From NCBI GenBank assembly GCA_017311315.1, contig CM029669.1, positions 17,395,102-17,459,101 on the forward strand: DNA of 64,000 nt, in the 5' to 3' direction. A program made the translations under genes and the position numbers. Below, one piece after another: positions 22,721 to 33,400 of the stretch. Source of the DNA: Dendrocalamus latiflorus (taxonomy: Eukaryota > Streptophyta > Magnoliopsida > Poales > Poaceae). The notes beneath the pieces were generated by a model that ran no database searches, was not told the DNA's origin, and worked only from the letters and a program-made list of their open reading frames with translations. Within the stretch, counting starts at the first letter, position 1. The number at the start of each line of letters is the position of its first letter.

Positions 22721-23003
22721 CTCGGCGCCAAGATCCACGGCTCCGAGGTCGGAGCCACGAGTCACGGCGCCGAGCTCGGAGCCGTGGATCACGGCGCCGA
22801 GCTTGTGCCACGTCGGCACCACGCGGGTCGCCACGCTGGTGCCGGCCTGGGGCCTCGGAGCCATGGACCACGGCGCCGAGACGTGTTACCTCGGCGCCGT
22901 GATCCACGGCTCCGACCCCCTGGGTCCAAAAACGGAATTAAAACCACCAGGGGTCTAAATGTGAATATTTTTCAAAAAAAGGGCTTAAATACAAAAAATT
23001 CGG
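22721..23003 (-). repeat. Right terminal inverted repeat of the MULE
   Basis: This is the inverted partner of 14679-14962. It ends AAAAAATTCGG at 23003 and is followed by the 9-bp duplication CGACGAAGG at 23004-23012. The GC-rich inner half lacks the perfect duplicate unit seen on the left. Confidence 0.9.
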
Positions 23004-23012
23004 CGACGAAGG

Positions 23013-23283
23013 CACATAGGGTGAATTCTTTTATGCTGATAGGCTGATAGCTTATGGCTTAAATATTTGAATTCTAGCTGTTCACGAGATGTAGTACGTA
23101 TAGGAAAATAGTCGCATGTGATTTTGGTCGGTACAACTGAACTTAGTACACTTTTTACTACAATCTTCCTATTGATCTCACTTTTAAAAAACACACCGTT
23201 TAAAAGCTATTTACTGTAGACAGTATGAGCATAAACCAACGAGAAGCTGGTTCGAACTTAGCCATAATGTCCCATTAGACGCT
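23013..23283. other. Short spacer between two Mutator-type elements
   Basis: AT-rich sequence, with no gene or clear element recognised. It separates the target duplication of the 8.3-kb MULE from the next Mutator-type element. Confidence 0.4.
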
Positions 23284-23292
23284 CTAACCTTG

Positions 23293-26064
23293 AACTGTTC
23301 ACGTATTTGGCCATATAGTATTTTTTTCAATTTAGATCTACGAACACAAGTTTTTACCAAAATAGTCTCCATCCTAAGCTCTGAAGGCGTGGTAGATGAC
23401 ACATCACCTGCCACACCCTCTTTGCTAGGCATACCTGGTGGCATGTAGGAGGCAACGGGTGGGTGTGGTAGCACGTGGGGCAGGGCGCTACCGAGCCGGC
23501 ATTGCTTGACAGCAACCTACTAAGCCACAATTACTCAGTAGGTAGCTACTGAGTGTCGGTGGCTTGGTAACAGCCCGGGAATCACTGGTGCGCTGTGGGC
23601 AGCACGTAGGCAGCGACCGAGGATTCATAGGTGGTGCGGTTTGGCCTCTCGCGAGAGGAAATCCCGCAGGTAATGACACAATGCGGCAAGGAGATGTTAG
23701 ATTCTCGTTTTATTCGCGCGTTAATTATATTGCCTTCTCAGGCGCGTATAAAACGTGAACCGTGGTCGATTTGCTGTTGAGCAAGAGTGCAACGAGGGAG
23801 AAGAAAAGAAAATAGAGATTTCTTGCTGAGCAAGAGCGCAGCGAGGGAGTGCAGCTGTAATCCTTCGCAGTTGGAAGCATTATGGAGCCGGTGAATACCT
23901 TTGGAAAAGTATGCTTCACTTGCATGCGAGCAACGCACTTAATATATTGTTAGCATTTCATTAGCGTAATGTGGTTTTGTAATGTGGAATGAGCTAGGTA
24001 GCCATGTTTAGTTGACGGATATGTTTTTGCATGTAGCCATGTTTATTTATTGAAAATAGCTGCAAAAATATAAGACAAAAAATAGATAAAATAATTTTAT
24101 GCATGTTCGCATGTATATATCTATTGGTCTCATGCGATTGCAAAAAACTATAGAAAATGATGGATTGGTATACACTGTGCATACCTAATTAATATTGTAA
24201 TTAGTGTTAATCGTATTTAATTAGCACTAATTGCAATTAATTAGTACCAATCATAACAAATTAGTATTAGTGTGCATTTAATCACAGCAGCAAACTAGCG
24301 CAAGAAGAAAATTACAATTTAGAAAATATGTATGTATATATGCGGCGTGATTATTCTAGGTTATGGTCAGTTGTATTTAGCACTATTTGACACCAACATA
24401 TTATTTCATGTACCACAGGGAATGGCTACTGGTGGTGATCTTGGGGGTGGCACGTTGCTAGACCCATCCTGGGATGTCCAACATTGCTGTTGAGCGTGGT
24501 CGAGTGATAAAGGACCAGCCCCTTTTGTTCTTCGGGAACCTCGGGAGGACTGACCTCTCGACAATCGGTACATTCCAGTTCTGTAGCGGTCGGGTTGCTT
24601 CCCATGGCAAGGATGATGCATATTGGGCGGTTGTTTGCACTGGACTCGCCACTTCTGTTGGTACTCATTGACCTATGGAGTCATGAGACCCACACATTTC
24701 ATTTTCGGTGGGGGAGATGACCATCACCCTATAAGATGTTGCGTACCTCACTGGTCTGCTAATACGGGGTTATCCCATGGTTTCACCTGTTGATCACTCG
24801 ACTGGAAGGTATGTATGCTACACCAGTTTGGTCATCCCATTCTGGATAAGTTCTCTGGAGTGCTACATTTGCGGCTGCTACGGTATAAGCCCCAACAGAC
24901 GCACCTGCATATGTCATGGGATCCCACCTAGTGGCTTACTTGCTTTTCATGTTCAGATGGATCATGTTTCCTACAACTCAGGGAGATTAGGTGTACCCCA
25001 GTTATATCCACACCACGGTGTCCCTAGTCGAAGCCAAGCCTCAAGATGTCTCGATGTATAGCTAGGGCTCGACTGTTCTATGTGTGACCTATATGACTTT
25101 ATGCCACAGCTCATAGTGTGCCACTGGCATGCTAAACCTTGCCGATTGCTACATCTTATTGCAACTATGGTCATAGGAGCACTAACCTATTGGCTAGCCG
25201 TACTTTCAGGTGCGGGTGCAGCCTACCAGTTAGAGGTGTACTTCTAAGGTGCAGACGATGATGACAATCTAGTAGACGATTCTACTATGGGTACTCGTTG
25301 GACTGCCAGCGAGCTAGAATGGTCTAAGGAGAGGTCACGATGAGCGTATCCAGATTTCCACAACGCGTTCGAGACCTTGTACGAGGATATCGTTGTGTGG
25401 ACAGTGTGGACCGTAGAGTTCATCTATGAGATATCTCTTTTTCGGACTGTCAAAGCAATGTGAGCAGGACAGGGAGTACTGGCTCACGACCTGCCACCTC
25501 GTCTTCTCCCATATGGTGGAGCCGTACACCCCCAACGAGTCATGAGACAGTTTGGGCTTCACCAGCAAGTGCCACTCGTAAATGCTTTGTATCCATTGTA
25601 GCAGCCCTAAATAGAATTTGTCCTAGTACAAAAAGCATATGTTTTTAGTCATCTTAAATCAAAGCATGGGGTTTTTTTTTTACAAATTTTCACAGGTATT
25701 CACCTAGTTACAAAAACACGTGTTTTTTTACTAGCCTCTCTTGTCCCCCTATCCACGCGCGCCAACTGAGCCACCGGTGCTCGGCAACTACCTACTGAGC
25801 AGTGGTGTCTCAATAGGCTGCTGCCGAGCAGTGCTGGCTCGGCAGCGCCCTGGCCCCACGTCTGTTGCGCCCGTCTATCGCCTCCTATGTGCCAGCGTCC
25901 TACCACGTGCCACCTGGCCTACCGAGCAAGGGGAGCACGGCAGGTAGTATGTGTCATCTACCATACCTTCCGAGCTTAGAGAGAAGACTATTTTTGCAAA
26001 AAAAAGGTTTTTAGAGCCAAAATTAAAAAAAAATTGCTATAGTACCCAATACGTGAACAAGTCC
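23293..26064 (+). mobile_element. Degenerate Mutator-type element carrying a PMD pseudogene
   Basis: The left end, from AACTGTTCACG at 23293 to about 23575, aligns to the reverse complement of about 25757-26064. Shared blocks include TGTTCACGTATT, AAAATAGTCT...CTAAGCTC, TGGTAGATGACACAT (23391 on) and CAGTAGGTAG. The inverted termini are about 290 bp long. Flanking CTAACCTTG (23284-23292) and CTAATCTTA (26065-26073) match at 7 of 9 positions, fitting an eroded 9-bp duplication. No transposase is present. The only coding relic is a PMD pseudogene at about 24420-25600. Divergence of the TIRs indicates an old insertion. Confidence 0.72.
24420..25600 (+). pseudogene. Decayed plant mobile domain (PMD) gene
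   Basis: Fragments of a PMD protein appear in order but in shifting frames with many stops. They are HETHTFHF near 24678, GEMTITL then DVAYLTGLLIRGYP near 24714-24780, WTASELEWSKERS near 25301, AYPDFHNAFETLYEDIVVWT near 25338, and RVMRQFGLHQQVP near 25538-25575. These follow the order of the PMD fold, including the GEMT and VMRQFG signature segments. The copy is clearly non-functional. It covers more of the domain than the PMD gene in the neighbouring MULE, whose middle is missing. Confidence 0.75.
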
Positions 26065-26073
26065 CTAATCTTA

Positions 26074-26881
26074 GTTCCCTTGCACAAGTTACTGAAATTT
26101 TGCCGTCCAAAGGGCGACATTATTCTCGTGTTGAGGTCAGTCAGGACTCAGGACAGAGTACAATACTATGCTTGCTTGATACGATGTTCACACTGGGGAG
26201 CAATGCTGGAGGTGGCTCCATTTTGTCAAAAAAAAAAAAAGTGACGGGCCACTTCCATGCAGGTTTGTAGCATGTGATTGTTCTGTCTGGTGAAGTGCCG
26301 ATGAGCATCGCAATAGCGGCCGGCATGTACATAAACCGCGTTGCAACCTCGAGCTAGCTTGGGCGATCGGCGTTGGTCGCCACCGATGCATGCGAGCGAG
26401 GGAGAGCAGCCGCACGTTGTAGCCGGGGCGCAGAGCGCGATCTTTGTCATGTTCTTTTTATTACTGCAGTTGATGATTTTTATTTATAACCATAGATTTG
26501 ATAAATAGTCCTAATAGAACTCATTCATAAAAACCAAGTGAAAAGCCAAAAATACCGAGCCCATCCGTTCCGTTCCTACGCGACCTGGACCCTTCGCATG
26601 TCGTAATCCATGCCCCTCCCTTTTTAGCACGAGACTCATTAGGTTGTTCCCTATATCAGTTAAATTCGTATGTGTGTCTTTATCTTCATACTCTTTCTTA
26701 CGAACAATCAGAATTCAAAAATTTAAGTTATAAACTATAAATCACATAAAAAACACACCTTAATCAGAAAAGGGGAATCTTATTCCTCTCTCCAGTTCCC
26801 TTCATTCAGCTGGAGACCCGATGGCGGGAATAGCTAGGGATAGATCCAATACGTTGGATTAGATGTGACGTGGGGTGACCT
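26074..26881. other. Intergenic sequence, nothing recognised
   Basis: No coding exon, RNA gene or bounded element was found. An A run lies at about 26227-26239. The segment at 26640-26760 resembles MITE-type AT-rich sequence but has no definable ends. Confidence 0.4.
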
Positions 26882-26891
26882 ATGTGGTGTG

Positions 26892-27333
26892 GAACTATTC
26901 ACATAACGAATAGTCATTTTTGGATAATTTGGATCCTCAAACTTCGTTTTTATAAATTTAGCCTTTTTCTTATATCTACCGAGCTAGAAGAACTCAGCAA
27001 GTACATGTCAAGCCAAAGTTGCTCGATAGATGTCTACTAAGCTATTAGAGTTTGGCAGTAGGTGTTGCTGAGCAACCCCTCCAGTAGCAAATTATTCCTT
27101 GTGATTAGCGTTAATTAAATGTTTTTAGTACTAATTAAATCCTATTAGCACTAACTAAATCATACACACTAATTGAATTGTCCTGCAACCTGCCGAGCTA
27201 GGGGAGCTCACGTCTATCGAACTCTCTAACTCGACAGAGAAGCTTGATAGATCTAGAGAGTTAGATTTCTAAAAATGAGTACTACGATTAAATTTAAATA
27301 AAATAGCTACAACTCCATTTGTGTGAACACGCC
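26892..27333. mobile_element. 442-bp Mutator-type MITE
   Basis: A perfect 10-bp direct repeat ATGTGGTGTG flanks it at 26882-26891 and 27334-27343, consistent with the 9-bp (or slightly longer by chance) Mutator target duplication. The ends are imperfect inverted repeats containing TTCACAT on the left and TGTTCACACA as the reverse complement on the right. Internal CCGAGCTAG...GAACTC and CCGAGCTAG...GAGCTC blocks lie near either end. The TTCAC terminus and these blocks resemble the TIRs of the element at 23293-26064, so it may be a deletion relative. It has no coding capacity. Confidence 0.65.
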
Positions 27334-27343
27334 ATGTGGTGTG

Positions 27344-28146
27344 CAATGTACTTGGCTCGCATTATAGATATTTCCCGTGAGCATATGCCTGGACCACCTA
27401 CGTTATTGCAGCAATGAGAAGAAATGAGAATTTAAAGAAATAGAGCAATGAGATGAAATGAAATGGCTTGATGGATACTGCCGGAAAAGGTGACTGGCTG
27501 GTGGCCCCACAGAATAGAACCAGCGACATGCACGCGCGTGCCCTGAAGAACAAACTACAGGCACGACGAAGCCGAAGCCTTGCTTGGCTAAGAACGCACC
27601 AAGCATCCAATCCAGGTCGCCCTCGGTGTAACAAGACCAAGGGAAATTTTGTGGGAAAAGTTGCAAATCTGTCATTCAGAAAATGTAGGATTTGCGTGTG
27701 TATGCATGTTGTCATTGCAAAACCAGTCAAGGGCATGGTCAAATTAGCAAAGGTCAATATGAACATCCAGTTTCTCGAAATAATTTCTTCATTCATTCTA
27801 CTTTCATCTCACGTACGTATCTTTTCTTCACTTTTCTTACTACTCATGTCATCCTTCTAAAAGATATTTTTTAGCTACTATTTATTTTCAACTAAAAAAC
27901 ATCAGTCACAACTAAAAACTATCAGCTACAGTCAGTATGGACACTCTAACTCTCTCACGGGAAGAACTCAGTCTGCTCAGTTTATATATTTTTATCGGGG
28001 TTTGTCTGCAATTTCACCAATTTATTGTGATTAGTTGCGATTGGGATTTAGGTACCCGTGACCTGCCTAATTCATGATCCAAAGAGGAGCTCCTGTGACA
28101 TGAAAAGACACAAAATCGACATCAATAGGGTGAGGGCCAATAAATT
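27344..28146. other. Intergenic sequence, nothing recognised
   Basis: There are no exons or bounded elements. At 27398-27470 the sequence is a low-complexity run of AATGAGA/AAATGAA motifs. Open frames at 27400-27860 have no recognisable domain and atypical composition. Confidence 0.35.
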
Positions 28147-28149
28147 TTA

Positions 28150-28392
28150 GGGTCAGTTCTTTTTGGCTGCGGTTTGTGACTTTTGACTGCAGCTTATGAC
28201 TTTTAGGCTGTTTGTGCGAGAGATTACAGAGTAACAGAAACTCACGTGCGGTTTTTGACGACATAAATGAAGTCAGTAAAGTATGTACTACAATTAACTA
28301 GTAGACTCTACCTTGAAAATATACTGCGTTTAATAGCTAGTTACTGTAGAAAAGTCAAAAATCAGCTTTTAGGAGCTGAAAAGAACAAAGCC
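28150..28392. mobile_element. Tourist-like MITE (243 bp)
   Basis: The left end GGGTCAGTTCTTTTTGGCTG and the reverse-complemented right end GGCTTTGTTCTTTTCAGCT form an inverted pair. TTA flanks both sides (28147-28149 and 28393-28395), the 3-bp target site of PIF/Harbinger elements. The interior is AT-rich and non-coding. Confidence 0.6.
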
Positions 28393-29443
28393 TTAGTCTA
28401 ACCCAGTCAGATATTTGGTTGTTCATATTTCAACTGAATGCTTACAGATATTTTTACATATTTACTTTGTCCTTGTGGTTTGATGTCATAGCAGAAGCAA
28501 AACTGCATTCATGCTATACTAGCAAATAGAGAACTGATTTCTGGCTTGACAAGCTGGGTTTTTTTGGCTTGCTGATTATGCCTTTTAGTTTTTGCTATAT
28601 TAACTAGCTTTTAAACAGTATATCTTTTTAAGGCGGGGTCTACAAGTTGATAGTAGTGCATATAGTATTGACTTGAATTTTTTGGACTTCACTACTACAG
28701 AAAACCTAATATTAGACGCCAAATCACAGACGGTTTTGTGAAACCGTCTGTGATGTACACTATTACAGACGGTTTTAATTTGGAGGCCGTCTGTGGTATT
28801 TGTGGCGGAAAAAAGGAGTATCACATACGGTTCTTACCGCTGAACCGTCCGTGATATTCCAATATCACATACGGTTTTATAATAAAAACCGTCTGTGATA
28901 CGTTTCCCGCGTTGCAATCCCTCAAAATTTCATATTTTCCCGCTTAAGTCTAAGTATGATTCAGTTTTGAGACAACTTCAGTAAAACCGGTATAACTTTT
29001 GCATACGGTGTTCGTTTTCGACGTTCTTGTACTCGTTGGAAAGCTAACGACGAGCTCGATCCAAAACAAATGACCGGCTTGCGCCCGTCGCCCTCCAAGA
29101 CCCCAAAAATCGGCCATTTTTGGATCTAAACCTGCATCGCAAGTTTTTGGTTTCTGTTTTTGCCCTTTTTCTTGGTCTTCCTTTTGGAATTTGGATTTTT
29201 CTTCAACTGAAAAGTTGTAGATCTCATCAAAACCTTTCAAATGAGTATATATAAGCTATATAAAACTTTGCTATTTTATCTTTTCAGACTAGTTGTTTAT
29301 ATTGCATCGGTATATAAAATTTTGTTCTCTAATTCACATACGGTTCTATATATAGAACCGTCTGTGATATTCATTCATCATAGACGGTTCTGTCTGTGTT
29401 CTATATATAGAACCGTCTGTGATAATCTGTCATCGATCCTCCT

Positions 29444-29556
29444 CAACCCAATCCTAGCCAATAGAAATCCACCAATCCTCACCCCACGGATCGTAGCTCC
29501 GCGCGCCAAATATTTTGAACTCCCGCCTCTCCCTCCCTCTCCCTCCCCTATAAATA
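29444..29556 (+). promoter_or_regulatory. Histone-type promoter inside the CACTA element
   Basis: Upstream of the H3-like frame are three CCAAT-type boxes (in CAACCCAATCC, AGCCAATAG and CACCAATCC, about 29446-29478) and CACGGATC at 29485-29492, close to the plant histone octamer CGCGGATC. Next come GCGCCAAA at 29503-29510 (the complement of the E2F consensus TTTGGCGC) and TATAAATA at 29549-29556. Their order fits an S-phase histone gene promoter. A leader follows with a CCTTGCTGGTCTCCTCTT-type unit present twice. Confidence 0.6.
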
Positions 29557-29650
29557 TAACCAAAATCTAGCCTCCTTGCTGGTCTCCTCTTCCTTGCTGT
29601 CCTCCTCCTTGCTGGTCTCCTCTTCCTTGCTGTCCTCCTCCTCCTTGCAG

Positions 29651-29791
29651 ATGACGCACAAGTCTACGGGAGGCAAGACACCGCAGAAGCAACTAGCTCG
29701 TGTCAACCGTGCAGACGCTCAATCAACGCCGACGATGGTGGGCGTCAAAGACATCCCGCTCATGCGTTGCATCAGGGGCGAGAAGGCATAG
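29651..29791 (+). CDS. Miniature histone H3-like protein (tail plus C-terminal end, core deleted)
   Basis: This 46-codon frame starts MTHKSTGGKTPQKQLA, matching the H3 tail around K9-S10-T11-G12-G13-K14 to Q19-L20-A21. It ends VKDIPLMRCIRGEKA, matching the last helix region of H3 (KDIQLARRIRGERA) right to the stop. The histone-fold residues between (roughly 33-117 of H3) and the first residues including K4 are missing. The frame is open, and it has a TATA box 95 bp upstream and AATAAA 80 bp downstream. It cannot form a nucleosomal H3. If expressed it would be a short basic peptide carrying K9/S10/K14/K18-like positions. It may equally be an inert captured fragment. Confidence 0.7.
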   Translation: MTHKSTGGKTPQKQLARVNRADAQSTPTMVGVKDIPLMRCIRGEKA

Positions 29792-30469
29792 AGGATCTTT
29801 GCTTTTTCTTTGTTCTTGTTATGTAACCTGCTCGTTGTTTTGGGATATTGTAATGGTAGGCTCTAATCTTAATAAAAATGGATGTTTTATGTTTGTGAAA
29901 TGAATTGAGATGTGAATTGGATGTATACATGTACATGTTGATCTGCTTGTTTCAGAGGGCATGGCTAGCATTTCCTGAGGCTAGCCAATAAACAGAAATA
30001 GGTTTAGGAGTAGAAGGGAATATCACAGACGGTTTTTAATTAAAAACCGTCTGTGATTATAACTATTACAGACGGTTTTTAATTAAAAATCGTCTGTGAT
30101 ATTTGCACCACAGACGGTTCGAAAACGTCTGTGATGACCTCGTATTATCACTGACCCATAAATTCAGACGGTTCACAAAACCGTCTGTGATGATGTTTTT
30201 GAACCGTTTGTGATGGCCTTTTCTGTAGTAGTGCTTGCTGCTTGTAACTTTTGGCTTTTGCTATAGTAACTAGCTTTCAAACAGTGCGTCTTTTCAAGGT
30301 GGGGTTTACAAGTTGTAATAGACACTATACTGACTTCAACTATACTGGCCAAAATTATATACGACTTTCTTTCTTTATACTCTCTTACAAACAGCTAGAA
30401 TTTAAAAGTTATAAATCAAAAGTCATAAGTCACAACCAAAAAACCCACAGTATTCGAAATGAGCCTAGC

Positions 30470-33400
30470 TAGTGTTATGTTTGGGAAAACAAACTTTGTT
30501 AGATGCTTAGTTACATCTAGCTGGCTACCAATTGGTAACAAACGAGCTAGTTAGGGTTGGTAAACGAGTTTGTTTATGGCTGAGGTAATTTTTGCAAAGT
30601 AATTAACATATGGACGATGTTCACTTTGGCTGATTTTTTGCTAAAAATCTAGCACCTAACTGTAACAATTTTTTGGTTCAAAGAACACCCAAGTTTTCCT
30701 TGAATCGGACAAGTGACTCCAGTTCCACTAGTTGTACTAGTGATGATTAAGGACACGCAGCACCTTATTCTCTACTTGTTTTTTAGACTTATTCTCCACT
30801 TATTGACTTATTGTTGATCACATGAACTACTCCTGCACTGCAATCTGAACTTAAATTGGTGAACAAAGGTTCATGTTTACCTGTAAAGTCATGGTCTCTC
30901 TATTTGTAACAATTGGCTGAACAGGGGAAGCCGTGAAAGCCGTAGCATCCACTTGGAGGCACGACGTTGTTGAGTTGCCTTTGTTTCTACTGTTAAGCAC
31001 AGAGACCCAATACAAAAAGTAAAGAACACAAAGAAAAGGATGAGAAAGATCCATGCATGTTGTACAACTTTTTTGACCTTGGTGTCACAGCATTTTTCTA
31101 ATTGAACTAAACAAACATACAATACAATGATGCAACTGATCTCCTTTAACTCGAAGCATGTAGCTAGTGGCCTATGATTTACTGCAAGGCTGCATGATCC
31201 ACATGTAAGATTGTAAGTACAAGAGTTTGGCATCCTGCGTCGAGGCCAAAAGAAAAGAGGAAGATTCTTCGCGGACATGCGCTTTTGGAATCCTCGCTAT
31301 TGCGTTGCTCTTTTTGTCGCCGAGAAACATTGTTGCAGCACTGCACTCACACACACAGCAATTTAAATTAATCAGCACCATAATCATCTTAAAAACTGCA
31401 TGTATTAATTTTCTATAGAGTTGCGGTACACCTCAGCGTTACTCGATCAATTAACTAATCTCACTGAAAAGGGTTTAACTGTAAAGTTCTCTGCTACATC
31501 TCTATGAGTTAAATGTTAGTGGCGATGCAAGGTTCAACAAAGTAATACAACAAGCTGTTCTAATTGGACTGTGGCTACATCCAAGGTACAAGCATCTTTC
31601 TGTTCTACATAGACCATTGTACTTACAGGAAATAAGACGACAGGAGTTGTGTTTCCTCATCATTGTAGCTAGCTGCATGGCATGCATAGTCAATTATTTG
31701 GAGGCCAACATCAGAAATAGGAAAAGCCTTGCACAACTTACATCTACGATGTTCATGCATGGGTGCATCTTTTCCTTTCTTTCTCCTCAGTCATTTCCCA
31801 TTGGACTTAGATTTAGTCAATCTAGAATCTTCTATAAAATTACCGTACTATTCTTTGGATCAGTAGATAGTTCTCACAGATACATCACTAAATCATTTTA
31901 TACATAACATGAATATACATTGTATTAACATTACATATCAGAGTTTAAATAGACCACATCGGGTCAAGTTTATAATAGGTCCGATTAGGCTAAATAGATA
32001 CATTACATAAGGCAGATGCGGAAGCAACAGCAAAAGAGGAAAACATATCTTGCCACAGGCAAGAGATTGATTGGGGTAAGAGTCTAGAATACTAGAGACT
32101 ATCATAATCTCTTTTATCTTCTTATCCATCAACTCCTGGGTGTTATAGTACACGTAGTGACTTTGATCCACAGGTTCTGAGATATTTAGTGAGTGAGGGT
32201 GAGCACAAACAACAGTACTCCATGAGTTAACATATAAAATGTAGTATTACACATGCAAGGTTCAACAAAGATAAGCTCAAGTTCTTTTATTTACTTAAGA
32301 CATTGATTGAATTACCATAATAAGAAATTCCTATGACTTAGTATTTTTGTTAAACCATATTTTTATTAAAGAGAGTAAAAGTGTGCAATATTAATAGAAG
32401 TACAGGTTTTATCCACCTGTTACATTGTTCCATTCACCATACGCTAGTTTTTACTACTAAGATTACATCCACCCATTATCATCACTGGGTTATATCCACC
32501 TAGAGCAAATCAAAATCAAGGTTACATCCATCTGACGACTTTTTCATCCCACCCACAAAGGTTTTTTTTTGAAATACATGCTAACTCGAGTAAATTTCTA
32601 TGCCCGCCCTTGGCCGTGGACATGGCTAGCTGTTTGAACAGTTTACACTCTGCAGAGGTTGTACACTTTACCCACAAGAGATAATCAACTTGTTATATTT
32701 CACATATTTTTTTGGACGTGTGCATCAAGAAGATCACAACAAGACCTTTACAATGCATCACCTAGTGTAAGTTACACCCGCTAAGATTTTATCTTAGTGA
32801 GGTTATGTTTTTATCTTAATGAGGTTATGTCCACCACATCAAAACCTATAGCTAGTATGGTTACCATTATAGTTTCTAGGGTGACAAGAATTATGTGATT
32901 CATGTGTTCAAAGAATGGTGTAATAATAATACAATATTGAATAGGCATGTATTTTTAACCTTAAGTCGAACATATATATGCAAAACAAATAAAAGCATGC
33001 ATTTTGATAATTTAAACGAATATAATTTTCATAGAAATATAGGTTCAATATGATCAAAGTATTGACTCGTTGGGCTCACAAGTGGGTTGGTCTTGAAAGT
33101 CTTGATTCGGCTCTTTCATATCCTCGTATTTTATTTAGACAATCGCAATGAAAAGCAAAGAAATATATGAATAAATAAATAAATTTAAATAAAAATTCAA
33201 ATAAACTTTAAATTGAATGATTTCATTACCATTGGATAGATCTTAAATTTAAATGAATTTATATACAAGTTTCATTAATTTTGGAGTTAAAATGACTGAG
33301 AATAGGCTCTCTAAAGTTGAAATTAGGATTAAATCTAAAAATAAACAGAGAAGAGAGAGTACTCTCACACTGATAGGTGAGGTCCACCAAAATTAATTTT

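Larger units (their letters stand above)
14679..23003 (-). mobile_element. 8.3-kb Mutator-like element (MULE) with PMD and GRF zinc-finger genes
   Basis: The boundaries are firm. A perfect 9-bp target duplication, CGACGAAGG, lies at 14670-14678 and 23004-23012, and inverted termini starting CCGAATTTTTT extend for about 284 bp. Most coding content runs on the minus strand: a MURA-type transposase (19210-21992), then a plant mobile domain gene (17868-19076), then a GRF zinc-finger gene (15585-16248). A second GRF-type gene (16843-17455) runs on the plus strand, divergent from the first. The transposase has a nonsense codon and a local inversion, so this copy is probably not autonomous. The 9-bp duplication and long TIRs are diagnostic of the Mutator superfamily. 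It lies about 350 bp downstream of COG3. Confidence 0.93.
28725..30215. repeat. Palindromic GACGGTT/AACCGTC subterminal repeats of the CACTA element
   Basis: Clusters at about 28725-28900, 29335-29425 and 30020-30215 are made of ACAGACGGTT and AACCGTCTGT in opposite orientation. Several pairs form near-perfect short hairpins; for example, around 30030 and 30065 GACGGTTTTTAAT is followed directly by its complement. In CACTA elements such repeats bind the TNPA-type protein. Confidence 0.8.
28690..30233 (+). mobile_element. Non-autonomous CACTA (En/Spm) element carrying a histone H3-like mini-gene
   Basis: The ends are CACTACTACAGAAAA and its inverse TTTTCTGTAGTAGTG, and a 3-bp duplication CTT flanks both sides (28687-28689 and 30234-30236); both are CACTA hallmarks. 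Subterminal arrays of ACAGACGGTTTT and AAAACCGTCTGTGA occur in both orientations at each end and in the middle (about 29335-29425). No transposase is present. The interior holds a small promoter, a 46-codon H3-derived reading frame (29651-29791) and an AATAAA signal (29871-29876). It is 1544 bp long. Confidence 0.92.
28554..30450. mobile_element. Two related MITE copies split by the CACTA element
   Basis: Sequence left of the CACTA element (28554-28689) and right of it (30234-30450) is related. Both contain GCTATAxTAACTAGCTTT, AAACAGT, TTAAGGCGGGG or TCAAGGTGGGG, and a TATTGACTT-like block. The left copy begins CTGGGTTTTTTTGGCTTG. The right copy ends with the inverted match, CTGTGGGTTTTTTGGTTGTG as reverse complement. 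The layout fits a first partial copy followed by a fuller second copy, with the CACTA element landing in the start of the second. Confidence 0.5.

Noticed and set aside
22249..22907. Long open frames of about 190 residues on both strands near the MULE right end
   Set aside because: They run through a G/C minisatellite and TIR. Gly/Arg and Pro/Ala composition follows from base composition, not coding.
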